In this document: positions 10,798 through 22,687 of the stretch, piece after piece
Layout: every line of letters begins with the position of its first letter
Numbering within the stretch: position 1 is the first letter of the stretch
NCBI RefSeq assembly: GCF_000004195.4
Contig: NC_030683.2
Location: forward strand, 1,724,620-1,788,619
Origin: Xenopus tropicalis
Lineage: Eukaryota; Chordata; Amphibia; Anura; Pipidae
DNA: 64,000 bases
Direction: 5' to 3'
Notes under the pieces: model-generated
Seen by the model: only the letters and a program-made list of their open reading frames with translations
The model's database searches: none
Told to the model about the DNA's origin: nothing
Made by a program: the position numbers and the translations under genes

Positions 10798-11203
10798 ACC
10801 ATAAGACCAGGATGGGCTTCCTGAAACCAATTAAAAAGCATGACTTGATCACATGGTCTGTGGTTATCACATAATCTCGGTGCCCCCTGCAGGGGGACGG
10901 GCGGCTGCGTTTGGTTCTGTTGGGACCCGGGGAGTTAAACACGGAGTTATTCTGGCAAATGAAGCAGAAGGTTCCGCCGGCGCCCAATCCATGAACTTTT
11001 AATGTATTTGAATATTCCGACAATGTAAAGATCAGAATGATAAAAAGCTCCGGAACTGAGAAAAGATGAACTTTAAACACGAAAAGGAATGTCAGCCTCT
11101 TGGCTCCAACACAGAGATCTGTCACCGTGACATTCTCTATTGTTCTGTCCCAGTTCCACTGTAATTCTACCCAAACCCAACGAACATAGAAATGTGATTC
11201 CCA
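10798..11203. other. Non-repetitive island
   Basis: Balanced sequence with a short palindrome CCCCCTGCAGGGGG (about 10883) and AT-rich words such as CTTTTAATGTATTTGAATAT near 10997. Possibly regulatory; no gene seen. Confidence 0.35.
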
Positions 11204-11782
11204 CTCTGTTTCATTACTACCCCCCCCTTATATATTTATATATAGTGACCCCCCTTAACTGCCCCTTCCCCAGTGTAACCAATCCCAACTGGGCCAGCCT
11301 TTCCCCATAACTGAGCCCATTCCCTTTATCAGCTTAGTCGCTCTTCCCTGTACTTTCTCTATTTCATTACTGCCCCCCCTTATATATTTATATATAGTGA
11401 CCCCCCCCCCTTAACTGCCCCCCCCCCCCCCCAGTGTAACCAATCCCAACTGGGCCAGCCTTTCCCCATAACTGAGCCCATTCCCTTTATCAGCTTAGTC
11501 GCTCTTCCCTGTACTTTCTCTATTTCATTACTGCCCCCCTTATATATTTATATATAGTGACCCCCCCTTAACTGCCCCCCCCCAGTGTAACCAATCCCAA
11601 CTGGGCCAGCCTTTCCCCATAACTGAGCCCATTCCCTTTATCAGCTTAGTCGCTCTTCCCTGTACTTTCTCTATTTCATTACTGCCCCCCCCTTATATAT
11701 TTATATATAGTGACCCCCCCTTAACTGCCCCCCCCCCAGTGTAACCAATCCCAACTGGGCCAGCCTTTCCCCATAACTGAGC
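11204..11782 (-). repeat. LINE-derived satellite, family A, copy 1
   Basis: Nearly four units of about 150 bp containing CTTATATATTTATATATAGT, a C run, AGTGTAACCAATCCCAACTG and CTCTTCCCTGTACTTTCTCT. On the minus strand the last part encodes EKVQGRATKLIKG, a motif of the CR1/L2-like LINE ORF2 C-terminus. The array ends abruptly inside a unit at CATAACTGAGC (about 11782). Related arrays lie at 36.6-40.0 kb (same strand) and 50.1-50.85 kb (opposite strand). Confidence 0.9.
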
Positions 11783-12485
11783 TTTTCGAAAGGTTACCAA
11801 TCTCGTTCATGATAAGCACTAAACAACAACTAGTTATCAGCAGCAACCAATCAGAATAAACTTTTGGTTAACAAAGTACAAGTTGGACAATGGAAGCCAC
11901 GCTGTGATTGGTTGCTATGGGTAACTGTCTCGGGCAGTTCAGCAGTTATGTGAATAAATGAAGCTGATTGTTGCTGGTTTCCCAGACTCAGACAATATTT
12001 GTTTTTTTTTTATTTTTTTGGTAATTATAAAATGTGGAATTTTCTGTCGGTTCTGCAGGAAAGTGATGTTTGTGGGGGGAAAGTGACACCGGTGGATAAA
12101 TTAGCATTTGCTGCCCGAGGAGAAGTGTCAGTACAATTGTGTCCCCGGTCCGGGCAGCGCAGCAATTACCCGAGATGAGAGGCGCAGTCGGTGCAGCTGT
12201 TTATTTCTGCCCCCAGCAAGTTGGGGGCCACTGAGCAAATGAGAGAATCTGAGCTTCGATTGGGTCACGACGGATGAATATGGGCCGAGGGGGGGGTTGC
12301 GGAAATGACCCCGGTGCTGGGGTGAAGCCACACTGACTAAGCGGGTCAGAACTTTAACAGCATCACAACCTGCGCCCACCAAGGGCAACTAACCCTACGT
12401 CTGTCTATTGGCACTTCCATTGGCTCACCCACTCATAGAATGTGCCGGCCAATGAAGGGAAGTCAAGAGGGGGGGGCGGCAAAAA
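11783..12485. other. Non-repetitive spacer holding one MITE
   Basis: Apart from the inverted-repeat MITE at 11829-11938 and a T-rich run near 12000-12018, this is unique-looking sequence. An 86-codon minus-strand frame (12128-12388) shows no recognisable domain. Confidence 0.35.
11829..11938. mobile_element. Degenerate inverted-repeat MITE
   Basis: AGCAGCAACCAATCAG on the left and GTGATTGGTTGCTATGGGTA on the right are imperfect inverted complements of the same family as the elements at 4306 and 7935. The left outer arm is eroded. Confidence 0.5.
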
Positions 12486-13800
12486 AAGGGGAAAGTACAG
12501 GACAAAGGGGGTGCATGTACCGGGGGGGCAATGAAGGGGTAAGTACAGGACAAAGGGGATGCATGTACCGGGGGGGGCAATGAAGGGGTAAGTACAGGAC
12601 AAAGGGGATGCATGTACCGGGGGGGCAATGAAGGGGTAAGTACAGGACAAAGGGGGTGCATGTACCGGGGGGGGCAATGAAGGGGTAAGTACAGGACAAA
12701 GGGGGTGCATGTACCGGGGGGGCAATGAAGGGGTAAGTACAGGACAAAGGGGGTGCATGTACCGGGGGGGGCAATGAAGGGGTAAGTACAGGACAAAGGG
12801 GGTGCATGTACCGGGGGGGGCAATGAAGGGGTAAGTACAGGACAAAGGGGGTGCATGTACCAGTGGGGGGCAATGCAGGGGTAAGTACAGGACAAAGGGG
12901 GTGCATGTACCAGTGGGGGGCAATGCAGGGGTAAGTACAGGACAAAGGGGGTGCATGTACCGGGGGGGGCAATGAAGGGGTAAGTACAGGACAAAGGGGG
13001 TGCATGTACCAGTGGGGGGCAATGAAGGGGAAAGTACAGGACAAAGGGGGTGCATGTACCGGGGGGGCAATGAAGGGGTAAGTACAGGACAAAGGGGGTG
13101 CATGTACCGGGGGGGGCAATGAAGGGGTAAGTACAGGACAAAGGGGGTGCATGTACCAGTGGGGGGCAATGCAGGGGTAAGTACAGGACAAAGGGGGTGC
13201 ATGTACCAGTGGGGGGCAATGCAGGGGTAAGTACAGGACAAAGGGGGTGCATGTACCGGGGGGGGGCAATGAAGGGGTAAGTACAGGACAAAGGGGGTGC
13301 ATGTATCGGGGGGGGCAATGAAGGGGTAAGTACAGGACAAAGGGGGTGCATGTACCGGGGGGGGCAATGAAGGGGTAAGTACAGGACAAAGGGGGTGCAT
13401 GTACCCAGGGGGGGCAATGAAGGGGTAAGTACAGGACAAAGGGGGTGCATGTACCGGGGGGACATGAAGGGGTAAGTACAGGACAAAGGGGGTGCATGTA
13501 CCGGGGGGGCAATGAAGGGGTAAGTACAGGAAAAGGGGGTGCATGTACCGGGGGGGCAATGAAGGGGTAAGTACAGGACAAAGGGGGTGCATGTACCGGG
13601 GGGGCAATGAAGGGGTAAGTACAGGACAAAGGGGGTGCATGTACCGGGGGGGGCAATGAAGGGGTAAGTACAGGACAAAGGGGGTGCATGTACCGGGGGG
13701 GCAATGAAGGGGTAAGTACAGGACAAAGGGGGTGCATGTACCGGGGGGGGCAATGAAGGGGTAAGTACAGGACAAAGGGGGTGCATGTACCGGGGGGGGG
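12486..13800. repeat. 48-bp minisatellite
   Basis: About 27 units made of GGACAAAGGGGGTGCATGTA, CCGGGGGGGCAATGAAGG and GGTAAGTACA; the length varies by 1-2 bp through the G run. A subset has CCAGTGGGGGGCAATGCAGG. The + strand holds GGGGTAAGTA, a 5' splice-site-like word, once per unit. Minus-strand frames stay open for over 400 codons because 48 is a multiple of 3; the peptides (16-residue period) are artefacts. Confidence 0.96.
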
Positions 13801-14550
13801 CGGGATTTAATTCTCATGCTGCGAATCCCCAGGGGCAGGAACATATTTATCCAGACATTGTTGCCGGATCTGTAACTGCCGATATCTCATAAATAATAAA
13901 CTCCATCCGAGGGTTCCCAGTCGGTGACAGATTGTGTCTTTCAGGGGGAAACTATAAAATTCATTTCATGTCGGTGCAATAAGAAAAAGCATAAAATCAC
14001 TCGGCAACCGGCCGGTTGGGGGGGTTTAAAGCAGGAGATAAATTATCTTGGGTCATAAATCTAAAGAGACATTTATGTACTTAGCAAAAACCACAGGGGG
14101 GTTTATACCTGTACGTGGCAGTCTGGGCGCGTGGCACCGCGGAACCGACCCACTCACTCACTCAAGGTTCTACGTCTTGTGAATGTGGGGAACATACACG
14201 GTGCTGCTGTAGATATTGCCCCCGTCCCTTTAAATGTGGGTGTGCAGGCATGATAAATAGCGTTTAACCCTCGTTGTAAAGTGGGGGAAGAACCTGTCTC
14301 CCAAGATTGAGCAACATATCAGGGGAATTAAATGATCCCATAAGGAGATGTTCTGTGTCCCATGTGACTCTCTGGATGTATAAAAGGGAAATGAAAGGGC
14401 TAGATTTCTACTGGAGTATGGGGTGGGCATAGGGGGGGCTACTGGCCAGTATTTATCCCTGAATGATGTTTCATGACAAGTTGTTAATAGAAAAAGGTTA
14501 AAACACAGGAATACTGGCATTTATTCCAGAAAAGGTAACAACTCTACACT
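13801..14550. other. Non-repetitive island
   Basis: Balanced sequence with CpGs, AT-rich words (AAATAATAAACTCC near 13890) and no tandem unit. The 96-codon minus-strand frame at 14230-14520 has no domain I recognise. It may hold regulatory DNA. Confidence 0.4.
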
Positions 14551-15775
14551 GGCCGGCCAAGAAGACATGACCCAGAGGAAGAGTAAACCAAGAGAGCAGA
14601 ACCAGAAGAAGATTAAGACAAGAGGGTAAGACCTAGAGAAAGATTAAGACAAGTGGTCAGTTAGGACCTAGGGGAAATTAGACCAAGAGGGGAGGACCAA
14701 GAAGAACATAAAGTCAAGAAGACAGGACAGAGGAAGATTAAACCAAGTGGGCAGGACCCTGAGATAGATTAATCCAAGAGGGTAGGGCCCAGAGGTAGAT
14801 TAAGCCAAGAGGGTAGGGCCCAGAGGAAGATTGGGCCAAGAGGGTAGGGCCCAGAGGAAGATTAAGCCAAGAGGGTAGGGCCCAGAGGAAGATTCAGCCA
14901 AGAGGGTAGGGCCCAGAGGAAGATTAAACCAAGTGGGCAGGACCCTGAGATAGATTCATCCAAGAAGGTAGGGCCCAGAGGTAGATTAGGCCAAGAGGGT
15001 GGGGCCCAGAGGTAGATTAGGCAAAGAGGGTAAGGTCCAAAAGAAGATTGGGCCAAGAGGGTAGGACACAAAGGAAGATTAGGGCAAGAGGGTAGGGCCC
15101 AGAGGAAGATTAAGCCAAGAGGGTAGGGCCCAGAAGAAGATTGGGCCAAGAGGGTAGGACACAGAGGAAGATTAGGGCAAGAGGTTAGGGCCCAGAGGAA
15201 GATTAAGCCAAGAGGGTAGGACCCAGAGGAAGATTAAGCCAAGAGGGCAGGGCCCAGAGGAATATTAAACCAAGTGGGCAGAACCCAAAGAAAGATTAAT
15301 CCAAGAGGATAAGGTCCAGGGGAAGATTAGGCCAAGAAGGAAGTACCCAGAGGAAGATTAAGCCAAGAGGGTAGGGCCCAGAGGAAGATTAGGCCAAGAG
15401 GGTAGGATCCAGAGGAAAATTAGGCCAAGAGGGTAGGATCCAGAGAAAGATTAAGCCAAGAGGGTAGGGCCCAGAGGAAGATTAGGCCAAGAGGGTAGGC
15501 CCAGAGGAAGATTAGGCCAAGAGGGTAGGATCCAGAGGAAGATTAAGCCAAGAGGGTAGGATCCAGAGGAAGATGAAGCCAAGAGGGTAGGATCCAGAGG
15601 AAGATGAAGCCAAGAGGGTAGGGTCCAGAGGAAGATGAAGCCAAGAGGGTAGGATCCAGAGGAAGATGAAGCCAAGAGGGTAGGATCCAGGAGAAGGTTG
15701 GGCAAATAGGGTAGGACACAGAGGAAGATTAGGGCAAGAAGGTAGGGTCCAGAGCAAGATTAGGCTAAGAGGACC
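14551..15775. repeat. 31-bp purine-rich minisatellite with a divergence gradient
   Basis: About 39 units of AGAGGAAGATTAAGCCAAGA followed by GGGTAGGGCCC. The left end (14551-14760) is strongly diverged. Units from about 15480 to 15690 are nearly identical and alternate between AGGATCC and AGGGCCC types. The + strand is about three-quarters purine. Confidence 0.93.
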
Positions 15776-16810
15776 CAACCCATAATTTGAAAAGGGTCAG
15801 AGAAATCACTGAAGAAACCAAATCAATAACAGAACCAATTAAGAGTCAGGGACCACTTGGAAATGAGGCAGTTAATAATGGGCTCTGATTTACATCCTAT
15901 AAATCCCCATTCACAAAAGCGTTGGTGTCTACGTGCGCCTCTCCAGGGAGACCTCAAGGGGGCACTAGGAACAGGGTTCCCTTTGGATGTAGACAAGACA
16001 CCCTGGGGGCACTTTGTGGTGAGTTCTGGGTTGTGGGATGGTGGGTAACATACAGGGTGGAGGCCACAGTTTGGTGCACTTTGCACTATTTAGCGAATGC
16101 GCCCTCTCATTCTGGTTTGATAAGAGACCCGGCATGTAGCAATCACTTCTCATTGAGCTGATATTGGTAATGTGATACGGTGCGTATATTCGGGGCAGAG
16201 CGTGACAGGGGATGGGAGTCGCTCGCTCTCGGAATCCTGATGAGATGATTAATTCATTCACACGGGGAGGAGAGAAACATTATCGGCCAAACAATGAAGA
16301 GATATTGCAAGAAGCTTAAATTGGGATCAATGATTGAATTTGCCTCCCGGACTCCATGATTGCGCTGCACTTTGGGGAGGGATCTTGTAACCAATAGTGA
16401 CGGTACATTTGATGGGGAGCTCACGGGGCCCAAAGGTTTATCTCCAGGCTGGAAGCTGCTGAGAAGAATCTCTCCCGTTATTTCCTAAATGAACGTCGGT
16501 CTCAATAGCAAATCCATAAGTGACTGGAGAGTAAGTGATAGAATTAGTGCGTCGAATGCGCCGCGAGCCAATAACCGCACAGCGTGGAACTTGGAAATAA
16601 CATTAACCCTTACAGGTGTCACATTATTGATAATGTCTCTCTCGCTCATAGGAACAAGCTGATGTCTCGCAAGGTCGGGGCGGGACAAGGAGAGGCCATT
16701 GGGGGCTCAGTAGTCACAGTAGATGTGTTGGCGAATAGAGATACTTCTAACATTTAGTGTTGGTTTTCCATTTCTCCTGTAAAATTTCCCAGTATTATTC
16801 AGTCGCCATT
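15776..16810. other. Non-repetitive island
   Basis: About 1 kb of balanced sequence with CpG-containing stretches (16545-16575) and words such as TGATGAGATGATTAATTC (about 16238). Short overlapping open frames (60-98 codons) lack recognisable domains. No RNA gene seen. Confidence 0.4.
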
Positions 16811-17755
16811 AAACTCACTGAAACTCACTGACACTCACTGACACTCACTGACACTCACTGACACTCACTGAAACTCACTGACACTCACTGAAACTCACTG
16901 ACACTCACTGAAACTCACTGACACTCACTGACATTCACTGACACTCACTGACACTCACTGACACTCACTGAAACTCACTGACACTCACTGACACTCACTG
17001 ACACTCACTGACACTCACTGAAACTCACTGACACTCACTGACACTGACACTCACTGAAACTCACTGCACCACTGACACCACTGACACTCACTGACACTCA
17101 TGAAACTCACTGACACTCACTGACACTCACTGACACTCACTGAACTCACTGACACTCACTGAAACTCACTGACACTCACTGACACTCACTGACACTCACT
17201 GACACTCACTGACACTCACTGAAACTCACTGACACTCACTGACACTCACTGAAACTCACTGACACTCACTGACACTCACTGACACTCACTGACACTCACT
17301 GACACTCACTGAAACTCACTGAAACTCACTGACACTCACTGAAACTCACTGACACTCACTGACACTCACTGACACTCACTGACACTCACTGACACTCACT
17401 GAAACTCACTGACACTCACTGACACTCACTGACACTCACTGACACTCACTGAAACTCACTGACACTCACTGACACTCACTGACACTCACTGAAACTCACT
17501 GACACTCACTGACACTCACTGAAACTCACTGACACTCACTGACACTCACTGACACTCACTGACACTCACTGACACTCACTGAAACTCACTGAAACTCACT
17601 GACACTCACTGAAACTCACTGAAACTCACTGACACTCACTGAAACTCACTGACACTCACTGACACTCACTGAAACTCACTGACACTCACTGACACTCACT
17701 GACACTCACTGACACTCACTGACACTCACTGACACTCACTGACACTCACTGAAAC
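16811..17755. repeat. 10-bp minisatellite
   Basis: About 94 copies of ACACTCACTG or AAACTCACTG. Apart from a disturbed patch at 17040-17145 with several deletions, units are exact decamers differing only by A or C at the second position. The array ends at GAAACTGGAC. Confidence 0.97.
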
Positions 17756-17954
17756 TGGACTAAACCTTCCGACAGTTAAAATCTGCCCTAAAAATGCGAA
17801 TTGCAAAGGCAAAAGCTAAAGGCGACGATACAACCCCCCCCCCCCCATATTTAGCTCCTCTATCCCAGGGCTTGTGGTTTTATAGCTGAACATCTTGTCC
17901 GGTCATTGTGCTCTGTGTCTGGGAACCATCAGCATCCAAATTATCATCTCTAGC

Positions 17955-19490
17955 TCTTATGAGTGGGGGACAGAAGGAGAGAGGGGAAGGGAAAGGGGGT
18001 TCGGGGAGTAGAGAGACAAATGGGGGGAGAGGGGAAATATAGAAGGGGGGAGAAGAGGGAGGATGGGGGGGAGTAAGGCCAAACAGTTGGGGGGGGGGGA
18101 AAGGAAACGAGAGGGGATGAGAGACAGAAGAAGAGAGGGGAAGGGAAAGGGGGTTCGGGGAGTAGAGAGACAAATGGGGGGAGAGGGGAAATATAGAAGG
18201 GGGAGAAGAGGGAGGATGGGGGGGAGTAAGGCCAAACAGTTGGGGGGGGGAATAGAAAAGGAAAGGAGAGGGGATGAGAGACAGAAGAAGAGAGGGGAAG
18301 GGAAAGGGGTTCGGGGAGTAGAGAGACAAATGGGGGGAGAGGGGAAATATAGAAGGGGGGAGAAGAGGGAGGATGGGGGGGAGTAAGGCCAAACAGTTGG
18401 GGGGGGGGGAAAGGAAACGAGAGGGGATGAGAGACAGAAGAAGAGAGGGGAAGGGAAAGGGGGTTCGGGGAGTAGAGAGACAAATGGGGGGAGAGGGGAA
18501 ATATAGAAGGGGGAGAAGAGGGAGGATGGGGGGAGTAAGGGCAAACAGTTGGGGGGGGGAATAGAAAAGGAAAGGAGAGGGGATGAGAGACAGAAGGAGA
18601 GAGGGGAAGGGAAAGGGGGTTCGGGGAGTAGAGAGACAAATGGGGGGAGAGGGAAATATAGAAGGGGGGAGAAGAGGGAGGATGGGGGGAGTAAGGCCAA
18701 ACAGTTGGGGGGGGGGATAGAAAAGGAAAGGAGAGGGGATGAGAGACAGAAGGAGAGAGGGGAAGGGAAAGGGGGTTCGGGGAGTAGAGAGACAAATGGG
18801 GGAGAGGGGAAATATAGAAGGGGGGAGAAGAGGGAGGATGGGGGGGAGTAAGGCCAAACAGTTGGGGGGGAATAGAAAGGAAAGGAGAGAGGATGAGAGA
18901 CAGAAGGAGAGAGGGGAAGGGAAAGGGGGTTCGGGGAGTAGAGAGACAAATGGGGGGAGAGGGGAAATATAGAAGGGGGGAGAAGAGGGAGGATGGGGGG
19001 GAGTAAGGCCAAACAGTTGGGGGGGGGAATAGAAAAGGAAAGGAGAGGGGATGAGAGACAGAAGGAGAGAGGGGAAGGGAAAGGGGGTTCGGGGAGTAGA
19101 GAGACAAATGGGGGGAGAGGGGAATATAGAAGGGGGGAGAAGAGGGAGGATGGGGGGGGAGTAAGGCCAAACAGTTGGGGGGGGGGGGGGGAATAGAAAA
19201 GGAAAGGAGAGGGGATGAGAGACAGAAGGAGAGAGGGGAAGGGAAAGGGGGTTCGGGAGTAGAGAGACAAATGGGGGGAGAGGGGAAATATAGAAGGGGG
19301 GAGAAGAGGGAGGATGGGGGGGAGTAAGGCCAAACAGTTGGGGGGGGGGGGAATAGAAAAGGAAAGGAGAGGGGATGAGAGACAGAAGGAGAGAGGGGAA
19401 GGGAAAGGGGGTTCGGGGAGTAGAGAGACAAATGGGGGGAGAGGGGAAATATAGAAGGGGGGAGAAGAGGGAGGATGGGGGGGAGTAAAG
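17955..19490. repeat. Homopurine satellite, units of about 157 bp
   Basis: About ten units. Each contains AGGCCAAACAGTTGG, a G run of 8-14, GGAAAGGAGAGGGGATGAGA, GGGGGTTCGGGGAGTAGAGA and AGGGGAAATATAGAAGGGGG. The + strand is almost wholly purine for 1.5 kb, broken mainly by the GCC/CAGTT and TTC words. Minus-strand frames of up to 571 codons are Pro/Ser/Leu artefacts. The right edge reads GGTTGGAAAGTTGGGG and grades into unique sequence. Confidence 0.95.
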
Positions 19491-20335
19491 GTTGGAAAGT
19501 TGGGGAGACAGGAAACGATAAGGAGAAAAATACCAAATAGAGGATAAATGAGAGGAAATTGCGGATATCAGACGAGAATATACAATAAATGGAAGAGTAA
19601 AGGGGAATAAAGAGGAGGAGGGAGGTTAGTGGCTTTGTGGGTAAGTATTGCTGGTGGGCCCCCACCTCCCCAGTCTGTGTATGAGCCGAGGAGGAAGCAC
19701 AGGCAGAATAGTAAGCTCTGTGCCCGAGACATCAGTTGACAAAACTTGTAGAGAGAAAATACAAATAAAACCAGAATAAAGGGCCCATGACACCAATACA
19801 AAAGAAAGTGGGGGGGGGGCCCAGTCTGACAGTAGGAGCCCCCCAGCATATGGCATTCAAAGTTGACACAACACCTTGAACCCCCAACTCACTGTGACTC
19901 CCCCCCCCCCCCGTATTTGTGTTTCTCACTCATTTGCTGCCGGTTTCTCCCCCCCCCAATCACTAAACAGTTATTTCTTGTTCCTTTCATATTGGCAGCC
20001 TGTGAATCCTCGTCCCTTCGCTGTCGCTTTAATGCGGCGGATCAGCCGCTTCTCCCCGGAGAATATTGTTTGTATCGCAGTTATTAAGATTTTGCTGTAT
20101 AAATGCAAATTTCCGTAACTCATTTTTCACATGATACTCTGCCCTTAACATTTCATTGTGAGGAATCCGATGATTGGATGAATTAATTCTCATGTTCAAC
20201 ACAAAACCATTCCGACTGTGAGCTGCGCAGCCAACAAACCCTGATTGTTAATGATCCGGGCGCCTAATAAATAGCGAATATTTACTGTGGGCTTAAAGGG
20301 ACAGCGTCGCCAGAACGTCCTCCAATGCCGCTGCC
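19491..20335. other. Non-repetitive island
   Basis: The first half is ordinary spacer with C and G runs (19810; 19900-19915). The second half (about 20000-20300) is balanced and AT-rich with an octamer ATGCAAAT at 20103-20110, GATGAATTAATTC near 20175 and several CpGs. It looks like a candidate regulatory element. Confidence 0.4.
20103..20110 (+). promoter_or_regulatory. POU octamer motif
   Basis: ATGCAAAT is an exact octamer for POU-domain factors, inside an AT-rich non-repetitive stretch. A single 8-mer is expected by chance, so this is only supporting detail. Confidence 0.2.
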
Positions 20336-22446
20336 TGGGAACCCCCTTTATACAGATAGAACCCCCTTTATACATATGGAACCCCCTTTATACATATAGA
20401 ATCCCCTTTATACATATAGAATCCCCTTTATACATATAGAACCCCCTTTATACATATAGAATCCCCTTTATACATATAGAATCCCCTTTATACATATAGA
20501 CCCCTTATACATATAGAACCCCCTTTATACATATAGAATCCCCTTATACATATAGAATCCCTTTATACATATAGAACCCCCTTTATAATATAGAACCCTT
20601 ATACATATAGAATCCCCTTTATACATATAGAATCCCCTTTATACATATAGAACCCCCTTTATACATATAGAATCCCCATTTATACATATAGAATCCCCTT
20701 TTATACATATTAAACCCCCTTTATACATATAGAATCCCCTTTATACATATAGAATCCCCTTATACATATAGAACCCCTTTATACATATAGACCCCTTTAT
20801 ACATATAGAATCCCCTTTATACATATAGAATCCCCTTTATACATATAGAACCCCCTTTTATACATATAAGAACCCCTTATACATATAGAACCCCCTTTAT
20901 ACATATAGAACCCCCTTTATACATATAGAACCCCCTTTATACATATAGAATCCCCTTTATACATATAGAACCCCCTTTATACATATAGAACCCCCTTTAT
21001 ACATATAGAACCCCCTTTATACATATAGAATCCCCTTTATACATATAGAACCCCCTTTATACATATAGAACCCCCTTTATACATATAGAACCCCTTTAAA
21101 CATATAGAATCCCCTTTATACATATAGAACCCCCTTTAATACATATAGAACCCCCTTTATACATATAGAACCCTCCTTTATACATATTAAAACCCCCCTT
21201 ATACATATAGAACCTTTTATATAGAACCCTTTATACATATAGAATCCCCCTAGAACCCTTTATACATATAGAACCCTCTTTATACATATAGAAACCCCCT
21301 TTATACATAAGAACCCCCTTTATACATATAGAATCCCCTTTATACATATAGAACCCCCTTATATACATATAGAACCCCCTTTATACATATAGAACCCCTT
21401 TAACTATAGAATCCCCTTTATACATATAGAACCCTCTTATAACATATAGAACCCCCCTTTATACATATAGAACCCTCTTTATACATATAAAACCCCCTTT
21501 ATACATATAGAACCCTCTTTATACATATAGAACCCCTTTATACATATAGAACCCCCTTTAAACATATAGAATCCCCTTTATACATATAGAACCCCCTTTA
21601 ACATATAGAATCCCCTTTATACATTATAGAACCCTCTTTATACATAATAGAACCCCCTTTATACAATAGAACCCTCTTTATACATATAAAACCCTCTTTA
21701 TACATATAGAACCCCCTTATACATATAGAACCCCCTTTTATACATATAGATTCCCTCTTTATACATATAGAACCCCCTTTATACATATTAGAACCCCCTT
21801 TAAACATATAGAATCCCCTTTATACATATAGAACCCTCTTTATACATATAGAACCCCCTTTATACATATAGAACCCTCTTATACAATAAACCCCCTTTAT
21901 ACATATAGAACCCCCTTTATACCATATAGAACCCCCTTTATACATATAGAATCCCCTTTATACATATAGATCCCTCTTTATACATATAGAACCCCCTTTA
22001 TACATATAGAACCCCCTTTAAACATATAGAATCCCCTTTATACATATAGAACCCTCTTTATACATATAGAACCCCCTTTATACATATAGAACCCTCTTTA
22101 TACATATAAAACCCCCTTTATACATATAGAACCCTCTTTATACATATAGAACCCCCTTTATACATATAGAACCCCCTTTATACATATAGAATCCCCTTTA
22201 TACATATAGAACCCTCTTTATACATATAGAACCCCCTTTATACATATAGAATCCCCTTTATACATATAGAATCCCCTTTATACATATAGAACCCTCTTTA
22301 TACATATAGAACCCCCTTTATACATATAGAACCCTCTTTATACATATAAAACCCCCTTTATACATATAAAACCCCCTTTATACATATAGAACCCTCTTTC
22401 TACATATAAAATCCCCTTTATACATATAGAACCCCCTTTATACATA
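20336..22446. repeat. 20-bp minisatellite with a TATA-like word
   Basis: About 104 units of AACCCCCTTTATACATATAG with AATCCCC and AACCCTC variants. The array is full of 1-2-bp deletions and insertions between 20500 and 21910 and much cleaner from 21930 to 22440. On the minus strand each unit reads GTATAAAGGGG, close to a TATA box. Confidence 0.96.
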
Positions 22447-22687
22447 ACCCCATATAGACCTGTATATAGGGGACCCAAACCCTCTACTTCCCCTACTGCT
22501 GCTTGGGATGTTCTATTACCTATGGGAGGGGCCTTCCCTAATTGGCCCAGAGATTTAATGACCAGTTCCTGTCCATAGGTTATATAATGGGAGGGGCATA
22601 TGGCTCTTACCCAGGGATCCTCAAACTAAGGATACAGCCCCCAAGGTCATTTACCCGGCCCCTGCTGCGTCCTCACCCTGGCTACTA

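Noticed and set aside
10878..10905. CTCF-like site around CCCCCTGCAGGGGG
   Set aside because: It resembles half of the CTCF core but lacks key positions; GC-rich palindromes of this sort are common in this window.
8903..11125. 740-codon open frame on the minus strand
   Set aside because: Most of it is the 31-bp array read in a 93-bp stop-free cycle; several other frames on both strands are equally open. The non-repeat N-terminal part has no recognisable domain.
12405..13844. 424-479-codon Pro/Cys-rich open frames on the minus strand
   Set aside because: The unit is 48 bp, a multiple of 3, so any frame without a stop stays open. The indels in G runs change frames without consequence, which argues against coding.
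16811..17755. CRISPR-like regular repeats
   Set aside because: Units abut without unique spacers, and the surrounding DNA is eukaryotic. The same holds for the other arrays.
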